Origin: JASLQO01 sp002327525
GTDB taxonomy: Bacteria > Pseudomonadota > Gammaproteobacteria > Pseudomonadales > Azotimanducaceae
DNA: 58,530 nucleotides
Reading direction: 5' to 3'
Assembly (NCBI GenBank): GCA_030744435.1
Contig: JASLQO010000017.1
Span: forward strand, 1-58,530
Part shown: piece after piece, positions 8,927-17,608 of the stretch
Numbering within the stretch: the first letter of the stretch is position 1
Layout of the letters: each line of letters opens with the position of its first letter
The notes under the pieces: generated by a model
What the model was told of the DNA's origin: nothing
What the model saw: the letters and a program-made list of their open reading frames with translations, nothing else
Databases searched by the model: none
Position numbers and translations under genes: made by a program

Positions 8927-10492
8927 TTACACTTCCTCGATCTTGCGGCTGACAGAAATCGAGCCTATCTCGCCCGTCGCCCAGCCGTGGAACGCACCGG
9001 AAAACTTGCCCGCATCGGATCCCGCCACCACCAGGTGGATGTCGTCGTCCGATTTGAACTTGGGCATCAGCGTGTTCAGCGCCGGCTCTTCCATCTGTGC
9101 AGCGCGTGCCTTTTTGAACCCTACCGCAGACACGTCGTTCTCTATCAGGTCGCGTACGGGGCGCGCCGTTACCTCCTGGATGCGTGCGCGTATGGCCACC
9201 TTGTCATAGCCATCGCGCACGAAGGTGTCCACGTGCTCGGGGCACACCACCACCAGGGTTTCGCTGGCGAAATGCGCCTTCGGATGAAACACACTCTCAA
9301 GACACAGACCGAAGCTGCCCGCGAGTTGCGCTCCCGAACGGGAATCCTGATCCACCATCAGCGTCGGACCGCTGGTCATGGTGAAAATGGTCACCACCGA
9401 ATCGCTGGCCTCAAAGCCCCTCTCCACGTGCAATGGCGACCACGGATTGCGTTCTTCCCACTCTGCGAAACACATGGTGAATTTCATGGGATTGCCGAGC
9501 GTGGAGCGCTCGGTGCCGCCTGGATGCGCTCCACCGATGTTGCGAATGGCCAGGCGCAGCGCGCGGCCGATGGTGGCGTTGGCGCGATTACCCTGGCCGA
9601 GCGCTCCGAGCTTCATGTTCATATCCAGTTTCTGGCGCACGGGTCCGTTGATCACCATCACCGGGCTCGCCCCCATGGTGGTCGCCATGACGCCGTGGAT
9701 GTTGTATTCATCCGTACAGATCGCTTCGACGGCGGCCAGGATCACTGGCAAGTATTCGGGTCTGCAGCCGGCCATCACAGCGTTTATGGCGATCTTCTCA
9801 ACCGTGGCATCACCCATGTTGGGCGGCATCACGGCAACCACTTCTTGCGTATCACGCGACGTGCCGCCGAGCATGCGGATCACGCGCTCAGGCGTGGGCG
9901 GCACCAGCGGCAGCCCATCGCTGAAGCCCTGATCGAACATGAACTCAAACTCGTCGTCGTGTGCGGCCACTTCGATGCGACGTGCCCGTAGGGGGCTGTT
10001 TTCGGCCTCGGCACGCAAGCGCTCGGAGATGAGCGGATCGACGGAAAGCGATCCACAGCCCGGCCGCCACTCGGGTAGCGCGTCCCAGTCGACGTTCACC
10101 TCTCCGAGTGATTCCACGAGTTCGCGCCACTCTTCGCGCACGAAACCGACGAGACGCTTCAGCTCATTGCCCTGGGTATCGGCGAGAAACAGGCTCGGCA
10201 CGGTATCGATGTCGTAGGCGAAAGATACCGCGAGCCTGGAATCATCGAGCAGCGGCACGCTCAACGCATGACGCTCGGTGAGTTCCCGATTGCCTTGCGC
10301 CGTCTGTCCGGGCACGTGTACCTCAAGATGCTCTCCCAGCGAGCAGTAGAGTGCATCGAGCAGCGGCATCACGTCGTTGCAGGTCGGGCAGTCTTCCTTG
10401 ACGAAACAGATCAGACTCTGCCGGCCACCCGGAAAACGGTACTCCTTGCCGCCTTGATCCTGCAGCAGAAACGCTGGTAGTTCGCTCATCAT
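8927..10492 (-). CDS. Thioredoxin-fold domain fused to an uncharacterised ~390-residue domain
   Basis: This is a 521-residue protein. Residues about 1-130 form a thioredoxin/TlpA-like domain with redox pair CPTC (in FVKEDCPTCNDVMPLLD) and a cis-Pro region DTVPSLFLAD. The rest is a conserved but unnamed domain containing DGLPLVPPTPERV, MPPNMGDATVEKIAINAVMA and GHGVMATT-like segments (INGPVRQKLDMN, GGAHPGGTERSTLGNP). I do not recognise its activity. No signal peptide is visible, so it is probably cytoplasmic. The start is ATGATG behind GGGGAG; either Met can serve. The UGSC selenoprotein gene is directly downstream, which suggests that the CPTC pair and the UGSC centre are redox partners. Confidence 0.75.
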   Translation of the reverse strand: MMSELPAFLLQDQGGKEYRFPGGRQSLICFVKEDCPTCNDVMPLLDALYCSLGEHLEVHVPGQTAQGNRELTERHALSVPLLDDSRLAVSFAYDIDTVPSLFLADTQGNELKRLVGFVREEWRELVESLGEVNVDWDALPEWRPGCGSLSVDPLISERLRAEAENSPLRARRIEVAAHDDEFEFMFDQGFSDGLPLVPPTPERVIRMLGGTSRDTQEVVAVMPPNMGDATVEKIAINAVMAGCRPEYLPVILAAVEAICTDEYNIHGVMATTMGASPVMVINGPVRQKLDMNMKLGALGQGNRANATIGRALRLAIRNIGGAHPGGTERSTLGNPMKFTMCFAEWEERNPWSPLHVERGFEASDSVVTIFTMTSGPTLMVDQDSRSGAQLAGSFGLCLESVFHPKAHFASETLVVVCPEHVDTFVRDGYDKVAIRARIQEVTARPVRDLIENDVSAVGFKKARAAQMEEPALNTLMPKFKSDDDIHLVVAGSDAGKFSGAFHGWATGEIGSISVSRKIEEV

Positions 10493-10613
10493 CTCCCCCC
10501 TGTCGCCATGAAATTACCCGGTTTGCGCCCGCAGGGAAAGAGTGCGGCACTTGCCCTGCACCCACCTGGAGGCGAAATCAAACTCGATGTAAAGGGGCAA
10601 TGGGGCGACGATC

Positions 10614-10908
10614 ATGGACTACGAAACCATCGACATCCAGATGTCGACAACGCACATCGGTGCCGAAATCAGCGGGGTGGACCTCTCCAAACCGCTATCC
10701 AATGAACAACTCCGCGACATCTACCAGGTCTGGCAGGACTGGAAGGTGCTGGTGTTCCGCGACCAGCACATCGACCGGGAACAGCACAAGGCATTCGCCC
10801 ACCACTTCGGCTCGCTGCACCCAGCACCATGCGGTGTGGGACTACCATCCACACATCCGCTACGGCGAACGGGCTTCAATCCTCGATGACACCCGACCCG
10901 TGGTCTGA
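10614..10908 (+). pseudogene. TauD/TfdA-type dioxygenase with the central part deleted
   Basis: The first 70 residues are a normal TauD/TfdA N-terminus (IGAEISGVDLSKPLS, WKVLVFRDQHI, FAHHFGSLH). The reading then shifts by one frame into QHHAVWDYHPHIRYGERASI, the usual C-terminal end of the same family with the second metal-binding His region. About 190 residues, including the HxD motif, are missing. The junction lies in CGCTGCAC (10813-10820), an 8-nt string that both ends would naturally have encoded. The enzyme would be inactive. The 3' end runs 33 bp into the antisense CPBP gene. Confidence 0.7.
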
Positions 10909-11784
10909 GCGTTCCAGAACGATGCGCCAGACGAGCATCGTCAACATGATGGCGATGATCCATACACTGATGAGGTGACCGACGAAGTGGTCGTACTCAC
11001 CCACGATCCACGCCCACTGATTGACCACGTCACGCACCGTCAGGTCCTTAATCACACGTATCACCAGTACGAAGGCCGCATGCAACCCCACGCAAATCCA
11101 GATCTGCCCCGAGTTGTTGCGCACCCAGCACAGCACCATACCCAGCAGCCACAAAGAGATGAACGAATCCCAGTATTGGAGAGGGCTGGCGAGCGGTTGC
11201 AGACCAGCAAGCAGCACATTGACTCCGGCCGTAACACCCGGCGTGGCGATGACCGGTGTATCTTCCGGCAGTTTCAGGAAGTGCATGACGGCGTAGAGTG
11301 CACTGCCGACGGTGGCAGCCGCAAAAAATCCCAGCCAGCGCCGTAACAGCCCGTGAATGAGGCCGCGAAACAACAATTCCTCCACCACACCCACGATCAA
11401 CCCCGATAACGCGGCCAGTACCACCAGCCCCCCAAATTCCAGCGTGTAGGCATCCACACGATCGTCGAGTACCCGGAACCCCACGGCGAACATCACGGCG
11501 GCCGGCGGCAGAATCAGGAGCACACCCCCGACCCAACCCCATACGAGCCACGGCGGCCTGAAGGTGGCAATGCCGAGTTCGTCGCGGCTGAGCCGTAGCG
11601 CACTGGCGAGCGGCCACAGCAGCACTACCGCCATCAGGATCAGCGCACGTGAAAACACCTTGTCGTACACGACGTCCAGAAAGGGAAAAATAACCGCCCC
11701 AAGTACACTCGCGCCAAAGATGACTGCCGCCAGATAAGCTGCGAACGCCACACTGGCCGGCACGGAGGGTCTGATCTCAGGCAT
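10876..11784 (-). CDS. CPBP-family intramembrane glutamic endopeptidase
   Basis: This 302-residue protein has about eight predicted membrane helices. The CPBP/Abi motif 1 is EELLFRG (about residues 138-144), motif 2 is the His in YAVMHF, and motif 3 is the His in ICVGLHAAF. These form the active site of Rce1-like intramembrane proteases. In bacteria such proteins are linked to bacteriocin immunity or membrane-protein processing, but no partner is adjacent; the bacteriocin-like gene is 7 kb away. ATG 11784 follows a long hydrophobic-start context and no better start is visible. Confidence 0.88.
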   Translation of the reverse strand: MPEIRPSVPASVAFAAYLAAVIFGASVLGAVIFPFLDVVYDKVFSRALILMAVVLLWPLASALRLSRDELGIATFRPPWLVWGWVGGVLLILPPAAVMFAVGFRVLDDRVDAYTLEFGGLVVLAALSGLIVGVVEELLFRGLIHGLLRRWLGFFAAATVGSALYAVMHFLKLPEDTPVIATPGVTAGVNVLLAGLQPLASPLQYWDSFISLWLLGMVLCWVRNNSGQIWICVGLHAAFVLVIRVIKDLTVRDVVNQWAWIVGEYDHFVGHLISVWIIAIMLTMLVWRIVLERSDHGSGVIED

Positions 11785-11850
11785 GGCGCGGGAGCATACC
11801 CTGAACCTGAGGGAGACTCATTACACAACCTTCGGAGAATACGTCTTGTA

Positions 11851-12132
11851 ATGGACACCGCACTGAGTACACGGCGCGGCACATTTTTTTCAAGCTCTGC
11901 AATAGTCTATCTCACTCTGGCGCTATTCGTGGCCACGGCGATCGCGCTTGCCACCTTCATCGCATCCTGCTCGACAGGTCACTCGTCCAGTGCCGCCTAT
12001 TTGCACTTTGCCATGGCGGTCGTGGATCCGTGCTGGATCGAAACCACTGTGGGTGAGCCCCGGGAACAACCACTGCCGGAGTCCTACATCACCGCCATCC
12101 GCGAAAGCGGGCATCTGCCTCTGGCTGCCTAG
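11851..12132 (+). CDS. Small single-pass membrane protein, unknown function
   Basis: This 93-residue protein has one strong membrane helix (about residues 17-40) and a short tail containing DPCWIETTVGEPREQPLPESY. I recognise no family. GGAGA lies about 15 bases upstream of ATG 11851, which is a weak site. It converges on the lipoprotein gene at 12129 with a 4-bp overlap. The gene could be real, but coding evidence is only moderate. Confidence 0.45.
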   Translation: MDTALSTRRGTFFSSSAIVYLTLALFVATAIALATFIASCSTGHSSSAAYLHFAMAVVDPCWIETTVGEPREQPLPESYITAIRESGHLPLAA

Positions 12133-13013
12133 TGTGCGTCCGGGCCGCGTTCTGAGAAGGTAATCAGCGCCACCTTCGAAGTCAGCGGATGGCCGAAGTA
12201 CGCGAGCCTCTTACCATCCGTGAGACCCAGCACTGCCTCTCTGTCTCCGGCGAGGTTTACCACCTCGTCACAGCCGAGTTCCCGGGACGTGCTGAATTCG
12301 ATCAACGCCTGCCCCAGGGAAAACAGGTGCACGGGGATCAGCGATATCCCCGCCAGCGCGCGCGTGCCGCAGGTGGCCACGAACGAGCGTAGATATCGCG
12401 TACGCTGCAGATCGCGTTCGGTGATGTCCAGCAACCCTTCCTCCACCACTCCGGGGCCCACCTGCAGGGCCGAATCGAACATGTCCGCGTGGTAAGCGCG
12501 GTGTCCCACCACCGACAAACCGTCCGGCCGCACACCCAACACGCGCCGGTAGCCGTGTGCCTGTATGGCGTTCATCTCGCGGCCCTCGATTCTGAGCAGC
12601 CCCACGGGCGAGAGCGAATTCAGCTGAGAGACAAAGCTGCTTCCAACCACCACGCGCATGCCCGAGCGCGCAGACGCACTCACCGCCGTGACGCCGCGCG
12701 CGCCTTCGAGATTGGCGCCAATCACCGCCGGTTCCACGCGCCGCAGGTCCAGAATCAAAACCAGAACATCCACTGCTTGGTTGCGTATACGCCCGACCTC
12801 GACCCCGTCGCTCTCGAGTGCGCGAAACGCACGCTCCAGATCCGCTGTCGGCAACGCTTCACCGATTGCCAGGGCATCGACACCGAGCACCAGCGTCCCG
12901 CCCGGAGCCGATGGCGCGGGGCCGGACTCGGGCACAGGCGTTTCAGCGCCACAACCGGCGAGCAAGGCAACCAACACGATTCTCTGAGATACCTTCCTCA
13001 GCAGGAGGCGCAT
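12129..13013 (-). CDS. Lipoprotein with a phosphodiester-glycosidase (NAGPA/DUF2233)-like domain
   Basis: This 294-residue protein starts at the second Met (13013), giving a signal MRLLLRKVSQRIVLVALLAGC with lipobox LAGC. The later Met choice fits a lipoprotein signal better than ATG 13040. The body has a pattern seen in NAGPA-type phosphodiester glycosidases: ALQVGPGVVEEG, a later SLGQALIEF segment, CDEVVNLAGD where many members have NLDGG, and a C-terminal LTSKVALITF. The catalytic loop is therefore altered. It is likely exported and anchored in the outer or inner membrane. Activity is unproven. Confidence 0.6.
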   Translation of the reverse strand: MRLLLRKVSQRIVLVALLAGCGAETPVPESGPAPSAPGGTLVLGVDALAIGEALPTADLERAFRALESDGVEVGRIRNQAVDVLVLILDLRRVEPAVIGANLEGARGVTAVSASARSGMRVVVGSSFVSQLNSLSPVGLLRIEGREMNAIQAHGYRRVLGVRPDGLSVVGHRAYHADMFDSALQVGPGVVEEGLLDITERDLQRTRYLRSFVATCGTRALAGISLIPVHLFSLGQALIEFSTSRELGCDEVVNLAGDREAVLGLTDGKRLAYFGHPLTSKVALITFSERGPDAH

Positions 13014-13181
13014 GCGCCACTCGTCTCTAATCGGGACCATATTTGTTCCATGAGCATAACAATGGTGTCATATGACAACGGAGTGTGACTGCAGATTGAC
13101 AATTGAGTTGGTGCACGTCGCTCGCAGCATGAAAAAAAATAACAAAAATGAGTATCAAATCAAGATTCGAGGGGGCAATCC

Positions 13182-13373
13182 TTGTTGATTCTGACACAGC
13201 GTATCGGTGGAAAACTCATGGTTGGTGACAATATCACGGTCACCGTTCTCGGCGTAAAGGGAAACCAGGTGCGCATTGGCGTACACGCACCAAACGATGT
13301 GAAAGTGCATCGCGAGGAAATTTACGAACGCATTCAGAAACAGACGTATGCCGGATCTGCCGCCGTATCCTGA
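13182..13373 (+). CDS. csrA: Carbon storage regulator CsrA (TTG start)
   Basis: This is a 63-residue CsrA/RsmA protein that binds GGA motifs in mRNA leaders and represses or activates translation. The N-terminus is LILTQRIGGKLMVGD, and VKGNQVRIGVHAP and HREEIYERIQ are the usual conserved parts. Arg at the canonical position 44 is retained in the HREEIYER segment. The start codon is TTG, with GAGGGGG seven bases upstream; no ATG is available before the conserved second residue. It lies upstream of tRNA-Gly on the other strand. In related bacteria csrA often lies near tRNA genes. Confidence 0.93.
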   Translation: MLILTQRIGGKLMVGDNITVTVLGVKGNQVRIGVHAPNDVKVHREEIYERIQKQTYAGSAAVS

Positions 13374-13713
13374 CGCGTCCCTCGATTTGATATGCCCCGC
13401 AGGCACCTGATGGGGTTGCGTCTGCGAGGCTGCGTTTCGCGCAATGTCAAAGTCGGACGAAACCGAACAACGCTTGATTCGAAGAAGATCGAGAGTGAGC
13501 GAAACGAACAGAACTCGAATCCGCGACCTCGTCCACTCTGGCCAGAATGAAGTCGATTGCGGAGCCTGTCAGCTCGGTGGTAGCTCCACAGTCCCCCGGA
13601 GAGGTTGGGGTTGTCGTGTGACTTGCACAATCAACCAAAGTGCTGGAACTACCGAACAGGATATGGGCGTGTCTACCCAACAGGCCCAGAGTGGCTGAAT
13701 CCAGGAAGGATAT
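13374..13713. other. Intergenic stretch between csrA and tRNA-Gly
   Basis: In 340 bp I see no convincing gene. Open frames here lack ribosome sites and family features. Near 13500-13540 there is a short T-arm-like string, but no complete tRNA cloverleaf. A csrA terminator is not obvious. Confidence 0.4.
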
Positions 13714-13789
<76 letters not shown>

Positions 13790-13891
13790 TCTGAGTCGCC
13801 CACAGACTACAACATGCGAAGCGGACGGGCATTGTATAGCAAGGTCGGGATGGGTCAACCGCGGCTACCATCACACCTCCTTACCCCATCA

Positions 13892-15520
13892 CTACTGGGT
13901 CTTAGTCACGAGCCCTGCCTGCAGATCCCGGGACACGGCCGCAGGATCGCGGGTCTCGGCATCGCCCATTCCGCCACCACCGGGAGTCTGCATGACGAGC
14001 GTGGCGCCCGGGGGCACCATGTCTTTTCCCTTGCCTCGCAGTTCTCGCTCACTGCCGTCGGCCAGGCGCAGATACACGCGTCCCCGCATACCATCGCTGC
14101 CGCCCGCCCTACCACGCGCCGCATGCCGCACGCGGTCGAACATACGCGATACGTAGAATCCGGCGCCCTCGGCGTGAGACAGCTCGATGGTCTGCCCGAG
14201 CCCTCCTCTGTAGCGGCCCGCCCCCCCTGAATCAGCCCGGTACTCCTTGCGCCAGATGACCAGGGGCGAGGTCACTTCGTTGACCTCCGTCGGCGTGGTG
14301 CGCACGCCCGATGGGAAAGCGGTGGTCGAGAGTCCGTCCTTGGCGCTGCGCGCACCGGTTCCACCATTGAAGATGGGGTTTATGACAAAGCCATCGTTCT
14401 CGCGATTGTCACCGCCGCCCGTGCCGAGAAACACCGGATTCCAGATGCATGAGGCGCCTTCCGCCGGTGTACGACCGGGAAGGGCCTTGTCGAGCGCACC
14501 GAGCACCACATCCGGCAGCATCTGCCCGATGGCGTGCCGCGCAGACACCGCACGCGGCGGCCGCGCGTTGAGTATCGAACCCTCCGGCGCGGTCACCTCG
14601 ACTGCCGCCAGACTCCCGGCGTTGTTCGGTACTTCGTTCCCAACCAGGCAGCGCACACCAAATGTGGCGTAGGCCTGCGTGTATGGTAGTGGTACGTTGA
14701 TGCCATGAGGGGATTCCGGCGAGGTTCCCGTGAAGTCCACGCACAACGAGTCGCCCTCTACCCGCACGGTGACCGCCAGGTCCACGGGTTGATCGTAGCC
14801 ATCGATGCGCATGCGGTAGCCGTACTCGCCGTCGGGGACTGCGCTGATTTCCTCACGCATGGCGCGTCCCGATATCTCCAGAATCTCGGCACCGGGCGTA
14901 TCGAGCGAGTTGAGTCCAAAGTCGTCCATCGTCTCGAGCAGCTGCCTTGCACCGGTGTCGTTGCAGGCGGTCAGAGAGTAGAGATCGCCTTCCGCCACCT
15001 GCGGGTCGCGTACATTGGCGGCGACGATGCGCATCAGTGTTTCGTTCAACACTCCGGCATCGAACAGCTTGCTGATGGGAATGTTGATGCCTTCCTCGAA
15101 CACCTCTCCGGCGTCCGGACCGAACCCCCGGCCGCCCACATCCGCAATGTGACTGGTGCTGGCAAAAAGCCCGACACATGCATTGGCGCGCCACACGGGC
15201 GTGACGACCGTGAAATCGTTCAGGTGTCCCGTGCCGTCCCAGGGATCGTTGGTCAGCAAAACGTCGCCGGGCACGAGGCTTCGCAGCGGGTAGCGATGCA
15301 GAAATTTCGCCACCGAAGCGGCCATGGCGTTGACGTGCCCGGGTGTGCCGGTCACAGCCTGCGCCAGCATACGCCCCCCGGTATCAAATACCCCGGCCGA
15401 CAGATCGCCTGCTTCCCGCACCACTGTCGAGAAGGCCGCGCGCATCAGCGTTTGCGCCTGTTCTTCGACGATGGCAAGCAGCCGGTTCCATATGAGCTGT
15501 GTTCTGATGGGATCAGACAT
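13892..15520 (-). CDS. Hydantoinase B/oxoprolinase-type subunit (HyuB)
   Basis: This 542-residue protein has the full HyuB features: DPIRTQLIWNRLLAIVEEQ, DVLLTNDPWDGTGHLND, the HGINVPLPYTQAY and TPGGGGMGDAETRDP segments, and a GGGDN-type loop. With HyuA it forms an ATP-dependent amidase/hydrolase acting on N-methylhydantoin, oxoproline or related cyclic amides; in related complexes the pair carboxylates ketones. ATG 15520 overlaps the HyuA stop by 8 bp, so the subunits are translationally coupled. Nine further codons upstream are possible but less likely. Confidence 0.9.
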   Translation of the reverse strand: MSDPIRTQLIWNRLLAIVEEQAQTLMRAAFSTVVREAGDLSAGVFDTGGRMLAQAVTGTPGHVNAMAASVAKFLHRYPLRSLVPGDVLLTNDPWDGTGHLNDFTVVTPVWRANACVGLFASTSHIADVGGRGFGPDAGEVFEEGINIPISKLFDAGVLNETLMRIVAANVRDPQVAEGDLYSLTACNDTGARQLLETMDDFGLNSLDTPGAEILEISGRAMREEISAVPDGEYGYRMRIDGYDQPVDLAVTVRVEGDSLCVDFTGTSPESPHGINVPLPYTQAYATFGVRCLVGNEVPNNAGSLAAVEVTAPEGSILNARPPRAVSARHAIGQMLPDVVLGALDKALPGRTPAEGASCIWNPVFLGTGGGDNRENDGFVINPIFNGGTGARSAKDGLSTTAFPSGVRTTPTEVNEVTSPLVIWRKEYRADSGGAGRYRGGLGQTIELSHAEGAGFYVSRMFDRVRHAARGRAGGSDGMRGRVYLRLADGSERELRGKGKDMVPPGATLVMQTPGGGGMGDAETRDPAAVSRDLQAGLVTKTQ

Positions 15521-17606
15521 CGCCACCCTCGCCCTCGTTCGCCTCACGATTCAGATACAGATCACCATTGTCCGCCACACTCAGCCGAAATCCCCTCGGC
15601 AGAGCCGTGGTGGTCTGATCCTCGACCACCAGCGCCGGACCCGGCAGGTAATCCCCCGGGCGCAACGCCTCACGGGCATATACCGCACAGGACACCATGG
15701 CGCCGTCGGTGCCGAGTCCCGCCTCCAGCATCGTCTCGGGTTGCGCCCGATGCACGGCCTCCGGGACCTTCAACGGCTCAACCGGCGCACCCGCCGATTG
15801 CAGGGCCAGCGTCCAGCTGAGCACCTCCACTTCGAGATCCGGAATAACGCGCCCATACAGCGTCTCGTACTCGCGCTCGAATGCATCCCGCAGTCGATGA
15901 CGAAGCCCCGGATGCGAGGGATCCTCCACCGGTACCGCCACCTCGAAACCCTGGCCGATGTAGCGCATATAGGCCTTTCGGACTTCGATCAGCGGAGCCT
16001 GCGTCGCGGCTTCCACCACCGCTGTCGCTTCACCGCGTAATTCGGCAAACACCTCGCTCACCGCATCGTTGTACAAATCGCCAAGACGCATGTAGCGGCT
16101 GCGCACGACCTCGAAACTCACGGGAGCCGCCAGAAACCCGATAGCCGAGCCCACACCAGCTCCGGCCGGAACTATTACCTGATCTATCTTCAGCCGATTG
16201 GCGAGAGCACAGGCATGCAGCGGCCCAGCGCCGCCGTAGGCGACCATCGTTCGCCCCTCGTTGCTCTTGCCCCATTCCACCGCGTGCGCGCGCGCCGCCG
16301 CCGCCATGTTCTCGACTACGATTTCATGTACTCCGCGCGCGGCGTCGTGCTCGCTCAGCGACAGAGCATCGGCTACGGAGTTTCGCACCGCCCGGCGAGC
16401 TGCACCCATATCGAGGCGCAGACTACCGCCCGCGAATCTCTCCGGCAGCAACTTACCCAGCACCACGTCGGCATCAGACACCGTTGCCCGTTCACCGCCA
16501 CGGCCATAGGCTGCCGGGCCTGGTTCGGAGCCCGCGCTCTCGGGCCCAACCTGCAACCGGCCCAACTTGTCCACGCTGGCAATGGACCCCCCCCCGGCTC
16601 CAATCTCCACCATCTCGATCACCGGGATGCGCACCGGAAGGCCCGATCCTTTCTTGAAGCGATAAGTGCGGTCCACTTCGAACGCGCGGGACAGCAGTGG
16701 TTCGCCATCGTCTATCAGACAGATTTTGGCCGTGGTACCACCCATGTCGAATGACAACAGCGCATCGTGCGCACCGCAGCGGGCAAGGTGGGCTGCAAGA
16801 ATCGCACCGCCCGCCGGACCCGACTCTACCAGCCGTATCGGAAATCGTGCTGCCGTGGCGAGGTCGGTGAGCCCGCCGCCCGAGGTCATCATCAATACAG
16901 GACTTCGCACGCCCGCGGCCGCCAGCTGACCCGCGAGGCTTTCGAGATAGCCTTCCATCAGCGGCAGTACGTAGGCATTGGCACAGGTGGTGGACAAGCG
17001 CTCGTATTCCCGAATTTCAGGGCAAACGGCAGAAGACAGTGACACACAGACACCGGGCATCATCTCCGAGACGAGCTCCGCCACCCGGCGTTCGTGCGCA
17101 TCATCGCGCCACGCGTGAATCAGCCCGACCGCCACGCTGCTCACGTTCGCGTCACACATGACGCGAACCGCGTCCGCGACGCTGTCCTCATCGAGTGCGA
17201 GCAGTACCCGGCCGCTGGCGCTGAGCCGTTCCCTCACCGGCAGACGCAACGCCCGGGGCACCAGCGGCGCGGGCCGGTCAATATTGACGTCGTACTGTTC
17301 GAAGCGGTTCTCGAAGGCCATTTCCAGCGCATCGCGATGGCCCTCGGTGGTGAGCAGCGCGGTCGTGGCGCCGCGGCGCTCTATGAGTGCATTGGTAGCC
17401 AGTGTGGTGCCATGCAGACACAGGCTCACAGCCCCGGCGGCAACACCCGATCGACCCAGCACCTCATGCACACCCTGCATCACACCATTGGCCGGATCGT
17501 CGTACGTGGTGAGTACCTTCACCGTGGTGTCACGCTCTGCATGACTCAGTACCACGTCTGTGAAGGTACCGCCAATGTCCACCGCCAGGCGCACGGAAGG
17601 ATCCAT
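15513..17606 (-). CDS. Hydantoinase A/oxoprolinase-type subunit (HyuA)
   Basis: This 697-residue protein has the actin-like ATPase start VRLAVDIGGTFTDVVL, then LCLHGTTLATNALIERRGA, FDMGGTTAKICLID and YGGAGPLHA, the phosphate- and adenosine-binding segments of HyuA. The frame stays open for another 110 codons upstream, but ATG 17606, two bases after the MFS stop, gives the conserved N-terminus and normal length. It forms a complex with HyuB downstream. The substrate is not known: hydantoins, 5-oxoproline or acetone-like ketones are options. An exporter or importer of the MFS type heads the operon. Confidence 0.92.
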   Translation of the reverse strand: MDPSVRLAVDIGGTFTDVVLSHAERDTTVKVLTTYDDPANGVMQGVHEVLGRSGVAAGAVSLCLHGTTLATNALIERRGATTALLTTEGHRDALEMAFENRFEQYDVNIDRPAPLVPRALRLPVRERLSASGRVLLALDEDSVADAVRVMCDANVSSVAVGLIHAWRDDAHERRVAELVSEMMPGVCVSLSSAVCPEIREYERLSTTCANAYVLPLMEGYLESLAGQLAAAGVRSPVLMMTSGGGLTDLATAARFPIRLVESGPAGGAILAAHLARCGAHDALLSFDMGGTTAKICLIDDGEPLLSRAFEVDRTYRFKKGSGLPVRIPVIEMVEIGAGGGSIASVDKLGRLQVGPESAGSEPGPAAYGRGGERATVSDADVVLGKLLPERFAGGSLRLDMGAARRAVRNSVADALSLSEHDAARGVHEIVVENMAAAARAHAVEWGKSNEGRTMVAYGGAGPLHACALANRLKIDQVIVPAGAGVGSAIGFLAAPVSFEVVRSRYMRLGDLYNDAVSEVFAELRGEATAVVEAATQAPLIEVRKAYMRYIGQGFEVAVPVEDPSHPGLRHRLRDAFEREYETLYGRVIPDLEVEVLSWTLALQSAGAPVEPLKVPEAVHRAQPETMLEAGLGTDGAMVSCAVYAREALRPGDYLPGPALVVEDQTTTALPRGFRLSVADNGDLYLNREANEGEGGDV

Positions 17607-17608
17607 GC

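Noticed and set aside
6104..10908. A single inversion splitting one TauD gene into the pieces at 6104 and 10614
   Set aside because: The 10614 relic has its own C-terminal end, and the 6104 piece ends in a different family, so one inversion cannot explain both.
13500..13545. T-arm-like string suggesting another tRNA
   Set aside because: No matching acceptor, D-arm or anticodon arm could be found around it.
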